A stretch of 64,000 nucleotides of DNA from Podocnemis expansa. Its lineage: Eukaryota > Chordata > Testudines > Podocnemididae. Shown in pieces: positions 11,432 to 23,510 of the stretch (the stretch's first letter is position 1; each line of letters opens with the position of its first letter). The stretch is from contig ML682038.1 of the NCBI GenBank assembly GCA_007922195.1, positions 2,381,445-2,445,444 on the forward strand, written 5' to 3'. The position numbers were made by a program, and so were the translations under genes. The notes under the pieces are model-generated. The model had not been told where the DNA came from. It was given only the letters and a program-made list of their open reading frames with translations, and searched no databases.

Positions 11432-12385
11432 TAAACAATTACCACACTGAAACATTATGGAAGATCTTCAGGCTTGCAACTTAAAAATTTCTTCCATTTC
11501 AGCACAATGAAGTTATAATTATTTTAATATGTATCAGTGCTTATCCAAGAAGAGATTTATGTTCAATGCACAAACCACTTACATGCAACTCATCCCCATT
11601 AACTCCGTGCTCTTTAAAATATGACTTTTTAAACTTGTCATTTTCTCTGTTATGGCCCACTGTTTTCCTTGCTTATAACTCAGAGATTTAAACTGAAGTT
11701 AGGAAAAGACTGTTACTGTTACTACATATACAGCACTGAAGTGAACGGGAAATCAGGCCAATTGCTCTGATAATGCCAGGCACTGAAAATTTATATATTT
11801 GTTTTTGTGGAGAAAAAACCTTCAAGTTACTGCAACATCACATATTGTCCTTATATTTAATAATTAAATATTTTAAACTTGTATTTGCCCTGATTCTGAG
11901 TTCATCTGTACTGATAAAAATCAGAAGAAAGCCCACTTATATCAGTAAAGCCAAAGTGCCGTAAAACCCCTGTAAGTGAGATCAGACTTTGGATTGAGCT
12001 GCATATGTTTGATTTAGGTGACAATGGAGCCATTCTCTACACCCCAACAACACCTTTCTTTTTGCAAAGCCCATTTAATCCAATGGAGAAATGGACTGAC
12101 TGTTCCTTCATCTGCACCTTGTGCAGCTTTAAAACCTACCTAAATGAAGTGCAAGGTGCTACCAAATGAGAACAGTGGCGTTATATACTTTCTTCACTCT
12201 CTCAATACAGGTGACAATTATTACAATAAGTAGCTAGGCGAAGTCTGTCTTACATTGCAGAGGCTGAGGACAATTTTAATTGTATTGTAATAGATGCATG
12301 TTACAAAGTCTTCAGATCACATTTTTAATGTGACAGCATTAGTCTACTGTCAATTAACCAAATAAATGAGTGCCAGGAAGTACAT

Positions 12386-12403
12386 ACATATATATATATA
12401 TAG
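12386..12403 (+). repeat. Short TA/CATA microsatellite
   Basis: CATACATA runs into TATATATATATA just upstream of the palindrome at 12509. Confidence 0.85.
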
Positions 12404-12508
12404 TAGTATACTTCAACATTTACAAGGTTAAGTGTATTTTCCATAAGAGTAGAGGTTCATGATCTAGAAATGTATCACCGAGGGCTTTGAGCATCCATAC
12501 TGCACAAA

Positions 12509-12604
12509 GGGTCAGATCCTCATCTGATGTAAATTGGAATAGCTCCATTAATGGCAGTGGAGATAGCTCTTGAGATACTGATTTACACCAGCTGAGGACA
12601 GGGT
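12509..12604. repeat. Small ancient palindromic repeat
   Basis: GGGTCAGATCCTCATCTG...TGTAAATTGGAATAGCTCC faces its reverse complement, which contains GATTTACACCAGCTGAGGAC. This short palindrome (AGCTGGTGTAAATC-type arms around GCTCCATT) resembles a fold-back repeat I associate with bird and reptile genomes. No target duplication was identified. Confidence 0.5.
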
Positions 12605-13307
12605 CTACAATATTTGTGCTTGGTAGCAAATATGAATTTTTCTTTGTCATTAGGAAATTGATGTTTCCCACAATTACAACACATTGATCTGAAATAGAGC
12701 ACTAAATAAATGCCTGTTCCAGGTGTAGCAATAGACAACAAAACATCTGATATGGAAGTGTGATAATTGTTGATAAATATTGGTTTTTTTTCCATCTCAG
12801 CCTCTGTAAATTAAAGAAAGACAACAGGGAGGAAATTCCCAATTTTATTTTTAAAATTGATGCTTTCAAATATATTTTTAATTATAGTTCAGGCTATGAG
12901 TCAATTACATTCTGACCAAGATTTGTATTGTGACATCATGCCAAGTTACACATGCAAAGTATTCATAAAAGATATAAAGCAACATCATAAAGCATAGGAT
13001 CATTTATCACTCTACCAACTTAGTTTGACCTACAGCCAACAGGCAAAAAGGTTTCTAGCAAAATACTTGCAGTTATGTAAATAAATCATTGGACAAAAAT
13101 GATTTATTTTCATCATAGAGAAAAATGTCCTTGTTCGCTAAAAGTATTTCAACTATTTTTCTACTTATAAATATTAATGTAGTTAAAAATAAATTACATA
13201 CATGACTGACACTTCATTACTTGAAACTACACTTTTTAGATTGCACAGACTTCCTTAGAAAATTAATGTAATTAAGGGCACCCAAGCAGACCCGACACAT
13301 AACTTTT

Positions 13308-14187
13308 TGCTATGTCCACACGTACATCATTATTTCAAAATAAGTTAATTCGAATTAAGGGAAAAGCTCAAAGTGAAATAGCATGGCCAAACACAGGACT
13401 TACTATTTTGCTTTAGGAGAGGGCACCATGGGAGGTGTGGCAACATGGCCCCCTCCCTGGGCCATGCCCCTGCCCAATATAGGCTAAAAGGAAGGCACCC
13501 TGGGAAGGAGAAGGGCAAAAGTGTTATTTTGAAATAATGGTTATTTCAAAATAACATGTCTGAATGGTGTTATTTCAAAATAACCATTTCAAAAAAACAG
13601 CCATTTCGATTTAAAGAAGGTTTAAGCTACTTCAAAATTATGGCTCTTATTTTGAAATGACGGAGCCCATCATTTCAAAATAAGAAGACATTGTGTAGAC
13701 TTAATCTCTTTGGGTACATCTCCACTATGTGTTTAAGTCAACTTAAAGGCCCTTAAGTTGACTTAAACAGAGCCCTGTCTACACTGCAGGGCAATAAAGT
13801 CAACTTTAGGGTCCACTGATGTCTACTTTATAAGGTACACTTATAAAGTCAACTTTACCGTTAAGTCGACTTTATTAAGTTGACTTAAGGCAATGTGGAC
13901 TCATTAAGTCAACTTAATAAAGTCGACTTAGTGCAGTAGGGCCATTAAGTCAACTTTATAAAGTCGACTTAAGCCAGGGCACCCATTTAAAGTCGACTTT
14001 ATAAAGTTGATTTAATATAGTTTGGACTCACTAAGTCGACTTAATCAGGTCTACTTAAAGTTGACTTTAAGTAGACTTTATTAAGTCAATTTAATAAAGT
14101 CAACTTAGCTTTTACAGTGTAGACATAGCCTTTTATTTCGAAATAACCAGTGTTATATCGAAATAAAAGAAACATGTGGACATACCC
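13308..14187. mobile_element. Harbinger-like MITE split by a nested MITE, 880 bp overall
   Basis: The ends TGCTATGTCCACAC and ATGTGGACATACCC are flanked by TTT (13305-13307) and TTT (14188-14190). The core holds GGCAACATGGCCCC and GGGAAGGAGAAGGGC. Removing the 419-bp insert at 13712-14130 and one TTT leaves a 458-bp element, matching the uninterrupted copy at 8128 (469 bp). The rejoined sequence, ATTGTGTAGACTTAATCTCT followed by TTTATTTCGAAATAACC, is collinear with 37050-37110. Confidence 0.9.
13712..14130. mobile_element. Nested Harbinger-like MITE, AAGTCGACTTAA subfamily, 419 bp
   Basis: The ends GGGTACATCTCCAC and GTGTAGACATAGCC are flanked by TTT (13709-13711) and TTT (14131-14133). The interior is an array of AAGTCGACTTAA/AAGTCAACTT dyads quite unlike the host MITE. 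It must be younger than the element it interrupts. The related copy at 55644 has the same dyads plus GC-rich cargo. Confidence 0.9.
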
Positions 14188-17100
14188 TTTAGGTATCCTG
14201 GATAAATGCTAGATTTGACCATTTTCTCTTCAATCCATGTTTTCCTCTCCTTCTAACACCAAACTATATACCTCAACGATAAAGCCAGTGCACCATCTTT
14301 GTAATTTCCTCTTTGAAAAGATGTGTTTGTTGCTGCTCAGTCACCTGCATCTTATTTCCCTTGTTTGCTTCATAAGTTTGCAATGTTACCACAGTGTCAT
14401 TTGATGGAGAATAGGAGAATAGGCTTCTGATGCATGTCTAAAGCCCAAAAACACCTACTACCCCCAGCCGGGAAGAAATAGGAGAATCTTTTTGGCGGGG
14501 ATGGAAGAGGATTGACAGAAATTCTGCTGATGAAGAATAGCAGTTCCATGCAGTTTTTATGTTGAATGACCACATTGTTCCCAATACCATTCCAGCATCC
14601 TATGAAGCTGCCAAAAACAGAGTGTGCCTAAGGCTTCACCTGCAGCTAAAACACTAGGAGGAAGCATATACCTCAGAAAGAATTATATTTCCTAAAGCAG
14701 ACATTTTCATTCTTCACCTAAAGTATCGTTCCACTTAAGTCAAAATATCCCTTTCTTATTCAGCAGGTCAAGCTTTCTATGTGTATCCACAGGCTTATCT
14801 GCAAAGGCAACACAGGTAAGGCAAAAATGATCTGGCTTCTCTTCCTCCTTGTGTATCACTGAAAAAAAGTGTTCACTACATACCAATTACAGTGCCTGAA
14901 GGCATAGCTGGGTCTGCAGAACCTTTATTACTGGCAATGATGCACAAGAAGGAAAGAACTCAGTTTGACTTTCAGGTGCCAAAGTGAATTTACAGCAGTA
15001 AACTCAGAAACTTAGTAAAAGCATGTTTTTTACTGGTAAAGTGAGCATGTTAACTGGAAGTCACTCAGAGACCAATTTTTAATTGTATTTTAGGTGTCTA
15101 AAGATGCAGACAGGTGGTTAGTAGGATTTTTAAAAGTACTTAACTTGCACCTTATGTTAATACTCAGGGCCCAGTTTTTAAAGTGAGTAACACTATAAGC
15201 CACAGTGCTTCAGTTTTTCATACTGCAGCACAGCACCCCTACAGCATACCATGATAAAGCTATCAATCCATGAATGAATCTAAGTATTAAAAGACAGGTT
15301 CAGCTTAGTGCACATCTAGCACTAATGGCTGCATACATAAAACTACGTAAATATTAATTCTGCCTCCTGTCAAGTTGGGAACATTATCTGTGATAAAGCT
15401 CTAAAACAATGAACGCACTGTAAATCAAAGCAAGGTACAAGAAAAATATTAAGTAATTCATAGATTAAAGAATATTGTATTAGAAAAGAGAATCAGTATC
15501 CTTGTTCTTCTGTGTAATGACAGTTTTCTTTTTGTACATATATATTAATATTTCTTATATATTAAAAAGTTGCATGAGCTGGTGGGGAACATTTGTTTAT
15601 ACAAAGTTTCTTCAATAAAGACCATTCAAATAATGTTGGTGAATATCATTATGGCTTTATTGTTGTTCTTAAAATATTAACATTTCTAGAATTTCCTTGA
15701 TAATAAAAATGTAACCATTAAAATATGGTAGATGACTGTATCGAATATAAAGATATATCTACTGGGTCCAAGAATCAAGACTAATCACTAAAACTGATGT
15801 TTCTAGGGCCCTCTGAGATCACCAATTTAGTTTCACTAAGGTAGCTACAAAAAGAAAAATTGTAAGAGGAGAAGAAATAAATAGCATATTTTCCTTCTTG
15901 TGCCTGGCAATTACTTCTGTTGAATAGGTGACTTCATCGTTTTCTTGCACTATTTGTAATTTTAGGACAATTGCCAATGACACATTTTCTCAACTATTCA
16001 AAGGCATCATTCAAGCCTTGTTTACACAAAAATTGCCAGAGAAAACATTCACCTGAAATACAGTCACCCTTTCTTAGTGGTCAGTGCTACCCATCAGAAG
16101 CATTTTTTCCTATGGCAATTAATAGGAAATTGCCATCATCCATCACTTTTAATACAACTGATATTCATATCCACTGGGAAAATATATGAAAGACAAATAC
16201 CCGGATTACTTAAGGTTGGTCTCAAGGTCAGTCAAAATGATCCACAGGAAACATTTACAGGCAGCTGAAATTGCTTATAATTTGTCAGTAATCTTTTGGA
16301 GCAGTGCAGTGTAGATAAATTGTGTCTTGATAATTTGGAGTGGCCAACATGAGTTTTGATTCAAAGAGACAGGCTTTGAGTAGGTTAAATGAAAGAGAAT
16401 TCATTTATGTAGTCTTAAGCCTTGCAAGGCAGGGGGATCAGTGGTAGACATCTCCCAGTGGTGCTCTCTTATACTGTGTGGGTTGATGCTCCAGTTTGAT
16501 TTAATACCACTTTACAGAGCCATAACCTTGCACTTCTTTTTTGTTTACTGAATAAGTACAGTGTTTTGAAAATATGTTGCATGTGCTTTTATGGAAAATC
16601 TGTCAGTTGAGTATATCTAAGGAAAGTTGCATAGCTGAACCATAGCAAATGCATAAATTGAATGTTCCTCTGTTTTTTGGTATGTTTTCAAAATGTCTTT
16701 CTTTTTCCCACATCAGATGATGCCTCACTGCAGCAGACACCTTGAAGACAGGAATCAAGGCTCTAAGTAAAACAGAATGGTTGTATCAGTAAAATTCAGG
16801 AGCATAAGCTCCAAGTACAAAAATAAATACGTAATTTTTGTTCAGCTCCCAAGAGGAGGGATTTATGGATCAAATCACTAAGGGAGTCAAAAGAACAATC
16901 AGAATGAGTATTAATGCAGTGGAGCAGTCAACCAGTGATAAGACGAAGAGAAGAGATCTCGAGGGCATTTTCATTTTTTGTTATAATGGTAGCATTTGGC
17001 AGCTATAAAGAAGAATAATATCAGATACAGTCAAAGATTTTCTAGATTTTGGGCACTACATCTTCAGCACTCAGAAACTGACATTTCAGAATTTCATTGC

Positions 17101-19573
17101 TTCAGAATCTTTTCCCATGAACAAATGAAAATGCTGTGTTTAGATATTATATTGGTGGGAAATTTAGAGATGCTACACGTGGACAGAGAGACAAACAAAC
17201 AGACAGATATTCATTTTAAAATTCAGTACTAAATCTCTGAAGATGGGTAGAATTCTACATGAGAGACACAAAACGGGATGAAACCATTCTAGGACTGAGG
17301 TCTCAGGTACCATTTAAGCCCTACACAGCGATGAATTTCAACTGTAAAAGCCAAAAAGACATGGATCACTATTTCCCATCATTTCAGTGATTCATTTTTG
17401 GATTTGTTTATTTTACAAAAAATGACATCCAGTTTTTCATCTTTCTCTATTTAAAATTCAAAGTAACACAGCATCACAATCAAACCTCCCTTTGTTGAGG
17501 GAGCAAACCACTAAAGAAAACCTCTTTCACTGCATCCCAAGCACTTCCAAACAGCTTGATCTCTCAAAACTCAATTAGCCACACTTTTGATTGAACAGTG
17601 TTTCTCTTTATCTGGGAGTTCTTAGTCACCAACACTTTAAAGATATTAGGGGGGGTTTTTTTGTCCGCTTTCTTTATGGAAAATAATAGGAAATTAGGGC
17701 CATGTTCTCTCCAAATTTGTATCAGTGGATGTTCTGTGCATGGAATGATTAAGTTTTTTCATAATTAAAGAACCAGTATCCCTGCTGCAATTGCTTGTTT
17801 CCCCTTCAAAGGCTGATCATTTTTAGACATGATTGCTTTTCAATATTTTTCATCCCCATTTCTAACAAATATTTCTACTTTAAACATATATTGGTAAAAG
17901 CTGCAAAGTAGGGTATCTAACCTCAGTCCACTGAAGGTAAAATTCACTTCTATGCAGAAAGTTAGCACTAGACCTACACATAATCAAGTACAAGGTAAGT
18001 TTTCTTGTTTTGAGTGGTAAAGTGGGAATTAAGTGCTGTCCCCCATACACTGCCCACCCACCCCCCATGAGGAGCATTTTCGCACTGTGCTTATCAGGCA
18101 ACACCTGACTTTGCCATCATGAACCTGGTCTATTAAAAAAAAACACACACAACTCTTCCTCCTTTCAAAATATTCTCAGTTGGCTTAAGCAAGGTTTTCA
18201 CCACAACTCCTGATATCTGGGGCACAATTGCTGCTGTGAGTGAGTGACTGCCGTACTCTGTAGAAGATCAGCCAGAACTGGAGATTTTTGCATAAGGACA
18301 TAAGATAGTTTAGGGATCACTACTGCTACTAGTGAAGAGGCCCAAGGCTCTGTTTTGAAGGCCTCTTCTCTTAATAGCCCTTAGTAGTTTGCTAGTCTGC
18401 TAAACAGAGAAATACATAAAAAATGAAGGGAATTAATATGACATAAGCAACTCCTCACACCATCTCCATCTTGGCCTTTTTAACTTCTCTCTCCCTCCTT
18501 TGTTGCACCTCCCATTTTGTCCCCTTGTCTCACTCCTGCAGCTAGTCCTCCTGCCACATTACCTCCACAATGGCTTTGTTAAAAGAAAGCCATATTATCC
18601 ATACTTCTGAAGTGCTATTGGGGGCACCTTGACCTTCTGCTGAAACAGAAGAAGTGATACCTTCAATATAAGCAAGCACTGTAGCTCAGAATCACTCCAA
18701 ATAGTGTTTCAGTATCAAAACCAGAAAACTGATGTGATCTCTATATACAAATTAAGCCTTTTGGCCTGCAAGGAGGTCCCATGTAATCAGACCCATGCAC
18801 CTGTACAGAGTCTAATTTAGATAATTACTTATTTTAGGACCAGGATTTACAGGTAAGACAAACTGTGTGTTAGAATCAGATGAGCGTGAAGGAAAAAAAC
18901 AATGGAAAAATTCAGGAAGAGGACATGGGGAGGGAAGCAGAAAACTTCATAACTTTTTCTTAAAAACAGGAGCTGTTGGACAGGAACAAATTACTAAACA
19001 GGCTATTATGTTTTACTTCAATCCTTTTAAGTTAGGGATTATATTTTTGGCAGTACAATAAGGGTCTCACATAAAACAGCACAGTGACACTTAAAGCAAC
19101 TTTGAATTTGGTTCAGTTAGTTTTAAAGACAATTGAAATATTGAACAGATAATTTGCTTCTGTTTCTTCCAAAAAATTGTTATGGGGCATTTTATAACTT
19201 CAATAATAAGGTACGTTAGGATGCTGCTAAAATATGACCATTTCTCTGGAGGACGTAGCTCTCAGCCTTTAGCCTCATTCATCTATGTCAAAGCACAGAA
19301 AATACAGCAAAGTCTCTCAGCGTGTCTGTCATCTTCTGAGGTCTAATCACCTGAGTTAGCTACATTTAAGCTTCAGGCTCTGTGTTGAACGCATACAAAA
19401 AGGAAATTTAGAACCAAAACTAAAAGTCTGGTCTAACAATTTAATGTAGAGATTTTGGGGGATTTATGGTTAGAGATGGAGTAGTTCTGCCATTTATCTG
19501 TACCTGTCCCTGACGTTAGCCTATGTATGACCAGCTCTTTCTAAGAAAAATAGGCCAATTTCAGCCTCAGTGT
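14188..19573. other. 5.4 kb of single-copy, AT-rich sequence, nothing recognised
   Basis: No repeat termini, no LINE or SINE tail and no convincing exon were found. Open frames are short and not supported by splice signals. The stretch could be intronic or intergenic. Confidence 0.5.
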
Positions 19574-20081
19574 GGCTATGTCCACACGTAGCTTTTAAAT
19601 CAAAACAATGATTGTTGCTTCGATTTAAAAGTTGTCATGTCTGAACGACGTTTCATTATGTCAAAATGACGAGCCCTGTCATTTTGAAATAATGAACCTT
19701 ATTTTGAAACAGTAAAACCTAGGCTGAAATCGAAATACCCATTAGTTTGAAGCAGTTGTTTCAAAATAATGCCGTTCAGACATGTTATTTTGAAATAACC
19801 ATTATTTTGAATTAACACTTTTGCCCTTCTCCTTCCCAGAGTGCCTTCCTTTTTCTATATATTGGCTGGGGGCATGGCCCAGGGAGGGGGCCATGTTGCC
19901 ACATCTCCCATGCTGCCCCTCTCCTGATTCGAAATAGCAAGTCCTGTCTCTGGACTTGCTATTTCGAGTTGAGGTTTTTCCTTATTTCAATTTAAGTTAA
20001 TTCAAAATAACAAATTTATTTCAAATTAACTTATTGCGAATTAACTTATTTTGAAAAAAGTGCCTGCGTGTGAACATAGCC
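19574..20081. mobile_element. Harbinger-like MITE, TTATTTCGAAATAA subfamily inverted, 508 bp
   Basis: The ends GGCTATGTCCACAC and GTGTGAACATAGCC are flanked by TGT (19571-19573) and TGT (20082-20084). The core, GCCCTTCTCCTTCCCAGAG, ATATATTGGCTGGGGGCATG and CCATGTTGCCACATC, is the reverse complement of that at 8245-8345 and 13420-13515. This is a complete, fairly well-preserved copy. Confidence 0.92.
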
Positions 20082-21329
20082 TGTAAGTGCGCACTGGCCT
20101 AGTGTGCTTTACAGAATGGGGCACAGTAACTCCCACAAAAGCAGAAAATGAAAGCAGCAGAGAGAAATGTGGAGGAAGCTGATAGATGGTAGAAGTTTTA
20201 AGGCGTTGAACATGCCAGTAGGTATGCACTCAGGCTAATTACAGTAAAAAGAAGACTGAAGTATCCAACAAAGCAAGAAGGAAATGATGAAAGAGAATTA
20301 GTGTTGTTGGAGCATGAAGATTTAGGAAAACATTTTTTGCTGTGCAATGCATACAAAATGGCATGGTCCCTTTTCTGACAGGTGGGGCCTGCTATCCCCA
20401 TGGTATTTTTCACAGTACTGAGAAGAGATTCAGAATTATTTGCCTTATCTGGAGTCCATTAGCACAGAGGCATTGAGCAACACATCCCATAATAAAATAG
20501 GGAAGCAGAAGAATACATCTGTGAAAGACAGCAGTGAAATGATGTTCATTCACCCCTTTTTCCACTTTAGGTTTTATCTTTTGTTGTAGTTTGTGAGTGG
20601 TCTAAGTGACTCTGAGGTGGGGACACCTGGGAAAAATGTTATTAAACTTCCCCATGTGGGGAAAAAAGTGGCTGGAAGGTGAATGAGAAGAAGAAAGTTG
20701 TGACTCGTAGAGGAGGTTGAGAGAAGCGTCTGAGGTTTTATTTTTAAAAGTTGGCGCTTTCCTCAATTTTCTTTCTTCAAATAAAGATAGCACAGAAATG
20801 CATGAACAAAGTCTTGAATCACAAAGGCAATCTGCTAAGACCAGGGATGGTCTAGAGCCTGTCACATTTTCCTTTTGTTTCACAGCAATATTTTTCCTTT
20901 GTATTTCATGACCAGAGAACTAGCTCATTTTTGGCTTGCTGGTTTGGGTTTGTCTTTTCTTGGGACGTGTTTGAACTATGATTACTGAAATTTCTTATAC
21001 AGTGCGAAGAAGTAAATAAATTCTGGCATTTTTATACCATCTGTGGACTTTGTAAGCTGAATCTGAGAACTTTAATATCCACCAGGTTATCACATGTTCT
21101 ACCTGATAGTCATTGACAACTTAAAGCTCATAAGAATCTTTAAAGCAACAGATTGAAGACAGAAAGAAGTGGCTTGTTAGCTAGTCAGAAGCATTTCAGG
21201 AACATTTGCTGTGTGAATTTGGATACCAAGATGTGAAATGAGGACAAGAGTAAATGACTTGCCTTCACAGTAGGACAGATAAAGCTCAGAAGCTAGACAC
21301 TAAAATTTTAAAGTGTTTTTTTTTTAACT
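20082..21329. other. Single-copy sequence, nothing recognised
   Basis: Contains A/G-rich stretches. A few bases near 21240-21300 resemble a MIR tail but are too short to call. Confidence 0.45.
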
Positions 21330-21510
21330 TGTAACCCTTTTGCCAGGGCAAGATGGCAGAGCAAGGGCTGGTATCTGTATCTGGGGGGTTTCTAAATAAT
21401 GTTACAACACCAACCAGCTTGAGACCCACCCAGTCTCCTGGGAAATCATGCAGTATTCCCTGGGCTCACTAGAGGAGTTATGCTTCCCCACTCACAAGCA
21501 CAAGCCTGAG
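21330..21510 (+). repeat. Unclassified interspersed repeat, copy 1
   Basis: Starts TGTAACCCTTTTGCCAGGG and continues with GGCAGAGCAAGGGCTGG, AAATAATGTTACA and AAATCATGCA. The same order of blocks recurs at 63816-64000. The TG start and length could fit the 5' part of an LTR, but no polyadenylation signal, target duplication or internal retroviral sequence was confirmed. The right boundary is only the limit of visible similarity. Confidence 0.6.
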
Positions 21511-22434
21511 AGTAGTACACAGAACTTTTAATAGCAGCATAAAAGATTGCATAGAAGCAATATGAAGAATTAATGCAGGACAAGATTTCCACCAAACCCC
21601 AATACAGCACTTACTCTACCCCACTGTATCTAGAGAATGTCCTTCATGCCTGCTGTCTGCTGGTGCCATCCAATGGTCACTCACGCCCTCCAGCCCTCTG
21701 CCAGCTGCACTTTCTCTGGCCCTCTGCTGGCCCCACCCACTATTCACCACCACCACTCACTGAGCATTCACACTCTCTGGCCCATCACACTATTCACCTG
21801 CTCTGCCCACTGGTCACTTTTCATTGATTTCAGCTCTTAGAGACGATTTCAGTCCTCAGTGATTTCAGATCTTAGAGAGGATCTCAGCCCTCAGTGTTTT
21901 CAGCTCCTGACTTCAGGACACCACAGACAGCTCCTCTGATCAAAATAACAAAGGAGGCTCCACAAGGAGCCATCCAAGTCTATCTTCTAACAGTGGGGCG
22001 GGGTGAAACAGTGCCTCAGACATTGCTCTTTAGCAGAGCTAATATCATTCCCTTTTCTGTCCTTTCACACACTGAAACACAGAGCTGCTTACTCTTTCAA
22101 GTTCTGTGTTGCTGATGGTGACTTTCCTACCAAATACACTAAACAGAGTTTATACAATCAAAAGATAGCATATCATGAAAAAGACTGTATTTCATTTCCC
22201 TCTTCAGTTAAAATACAAGTGTTGACAGATTTGTGATCAAATCAACCCATATACAATTTACCCTCATGCCCTGCACCTACATAGTAAGATTATGCTAATA
22301 CCTAATTGTGCTCCTGCAGATATAAAGCACGCACAGATTAGTTGCCCCCCCCCTTTTGGCTGTAAAGCCCAAGAAGTGCCTAGCCTCTAGACCTGCCTTA
22401 CATACCGAAGTACTGTAACTAGCATGCTTTTCAG
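21511..22434. other. Unassigned sequence downstream of the repeat
   Basis: 21830-21910 contains two or three degenerate copies of a ~45-bp unit built on GATTTCAGCTCTTAGAGACG. The stretch might be more of the element starting at 21330, but the other copy runs off the window so this cannot be tested. Confidence 0.35.
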
Positions 22435-23510
22435 TTTCTTAGCCAAACTCTAAGATGCAATCACATTTGCTCCAGTCTTGCAGACAAAGACAAACTCCTT
22501 CAGGGTCTCTATCAAGCATTCTTAAAACTACACTAGGCAGCTGAGGAAGTAAAAAACAGACTGACAGAGCCAGAAATCTATTACTACAGGGCAGGCCCAC
22601 CAAGGAAAACAACAGAACACCACTGGTCATCACCTATAGCCCCTCAACTCAAACCTCTCCAGCATATCAGCAAGGATCTGCAGCCTATCCTTCAAGATAA
22701 CCCCTGGCACATTCAAGCCTTGGGAGGTACGCTACTCCACACTTACAGACAGCTCCCAACCTTAAATACTCACCAGCAACTATACACCATACAACTGCAA
22801 CACTAAGCCACCACAGCTTATCCCTACAGCAGGCCCCGTTGCCCACTCTGCCCAAATATCTACACAAATGACAACATCCTTGCACCTAAGTAGGTCAGAC
22901 ACCCCATCAAGGGCTCATTCACATGCTCATCTACTAATGTGATATATGTGATCGTGTGCCAACAATGCCCCTCTGCTGTATGCATTGGCCAAACTGAACT
23001 GTCTCTGTGCAAAAGAATAAATAGACACAAATCAGACATCAAGAATGGTAACATTCAAAAACCAATAGGGGAACATTTCAATCAACCTGGGGATTCTATG
23101 AAAACATCCTAGTTACAGAACTTCAGGGGGAAAAAAAACCAACCCCCCCCAATTGGAATTCATATGCAAACTAGATATTTTCAGACTGGGTTTGAATAGA
23201 GATCTTGAATGCCTAAGTCATTACAAAAAGTGATTTCTTCTCAATTACTCTTCTCAGTTCTTGTATCCCTCTAAGACACTGAATCAAAACAGTTTGTTTC
23301 CTGCACAGATAGGCTAGCAATCCAGCCCTCTGGATCTGTTTACATTAACATTGTGACCCATCCTTCTCTGTACCTATATATTTACACCTACCATGCTATA
23401 TTTTTGATTTCATGCATCTGATGAAGTGGGATTGTGCCCGTGAAAATTCATGTGATAAATAAATTTGTTAATCTTTAGAAGTGCCATAGGACTCTTTTTT
23501 TGTTCACCTT
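22435..23510 (+). mobile_element. 5'-truncated Penelope-like retroelement with GIY-YIG remnant
   Basis: The frame from 22834 reads RCPLCPNIYTNDN, then an in-frame TAG at 22891-22893, then VIYVIVCQQCPSAVCIGQTE and KRINRHKSDIKNG (22939-23052). This is the cysteine-rich linker followed by the Y-x(n)-Y/C-I-G core of the GIY-YIG nuclease that Penelope-like elements use for target cleavage; here the second tyrosine is cysteine. The frame ends at a TAG at 23114-23116. Upstream DNA to about 22435 looks like decayed 3' reverse-transcriptase/linker sequence. The 3' tail contains GATGAAGTGGGATTGTGCCC and AAATAAATTTGTTAATCTTT. The element is inactive, with no complete reverse transcriptase. Confidence 0.85.

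Larger units (their letters stand above)
10158..13307. other. Mostly single-copy sequence with small repeats
   Basis: 10200-10430 is rich in C and A (CACACA-type runs) and looks like low-complexity sequence. Two small palindromic elements (11164 and 12509) and a GA tract (11395) are listed separately. Nothing else was recognised. Confidence 0.45.

Noticed and set aside
21210..21300. Possible MIR fragment (AAATGACTTGCCTTCACAG region)
   Set aside because: Fewer than 30 informative bases match and the order of blocks is not maintained.
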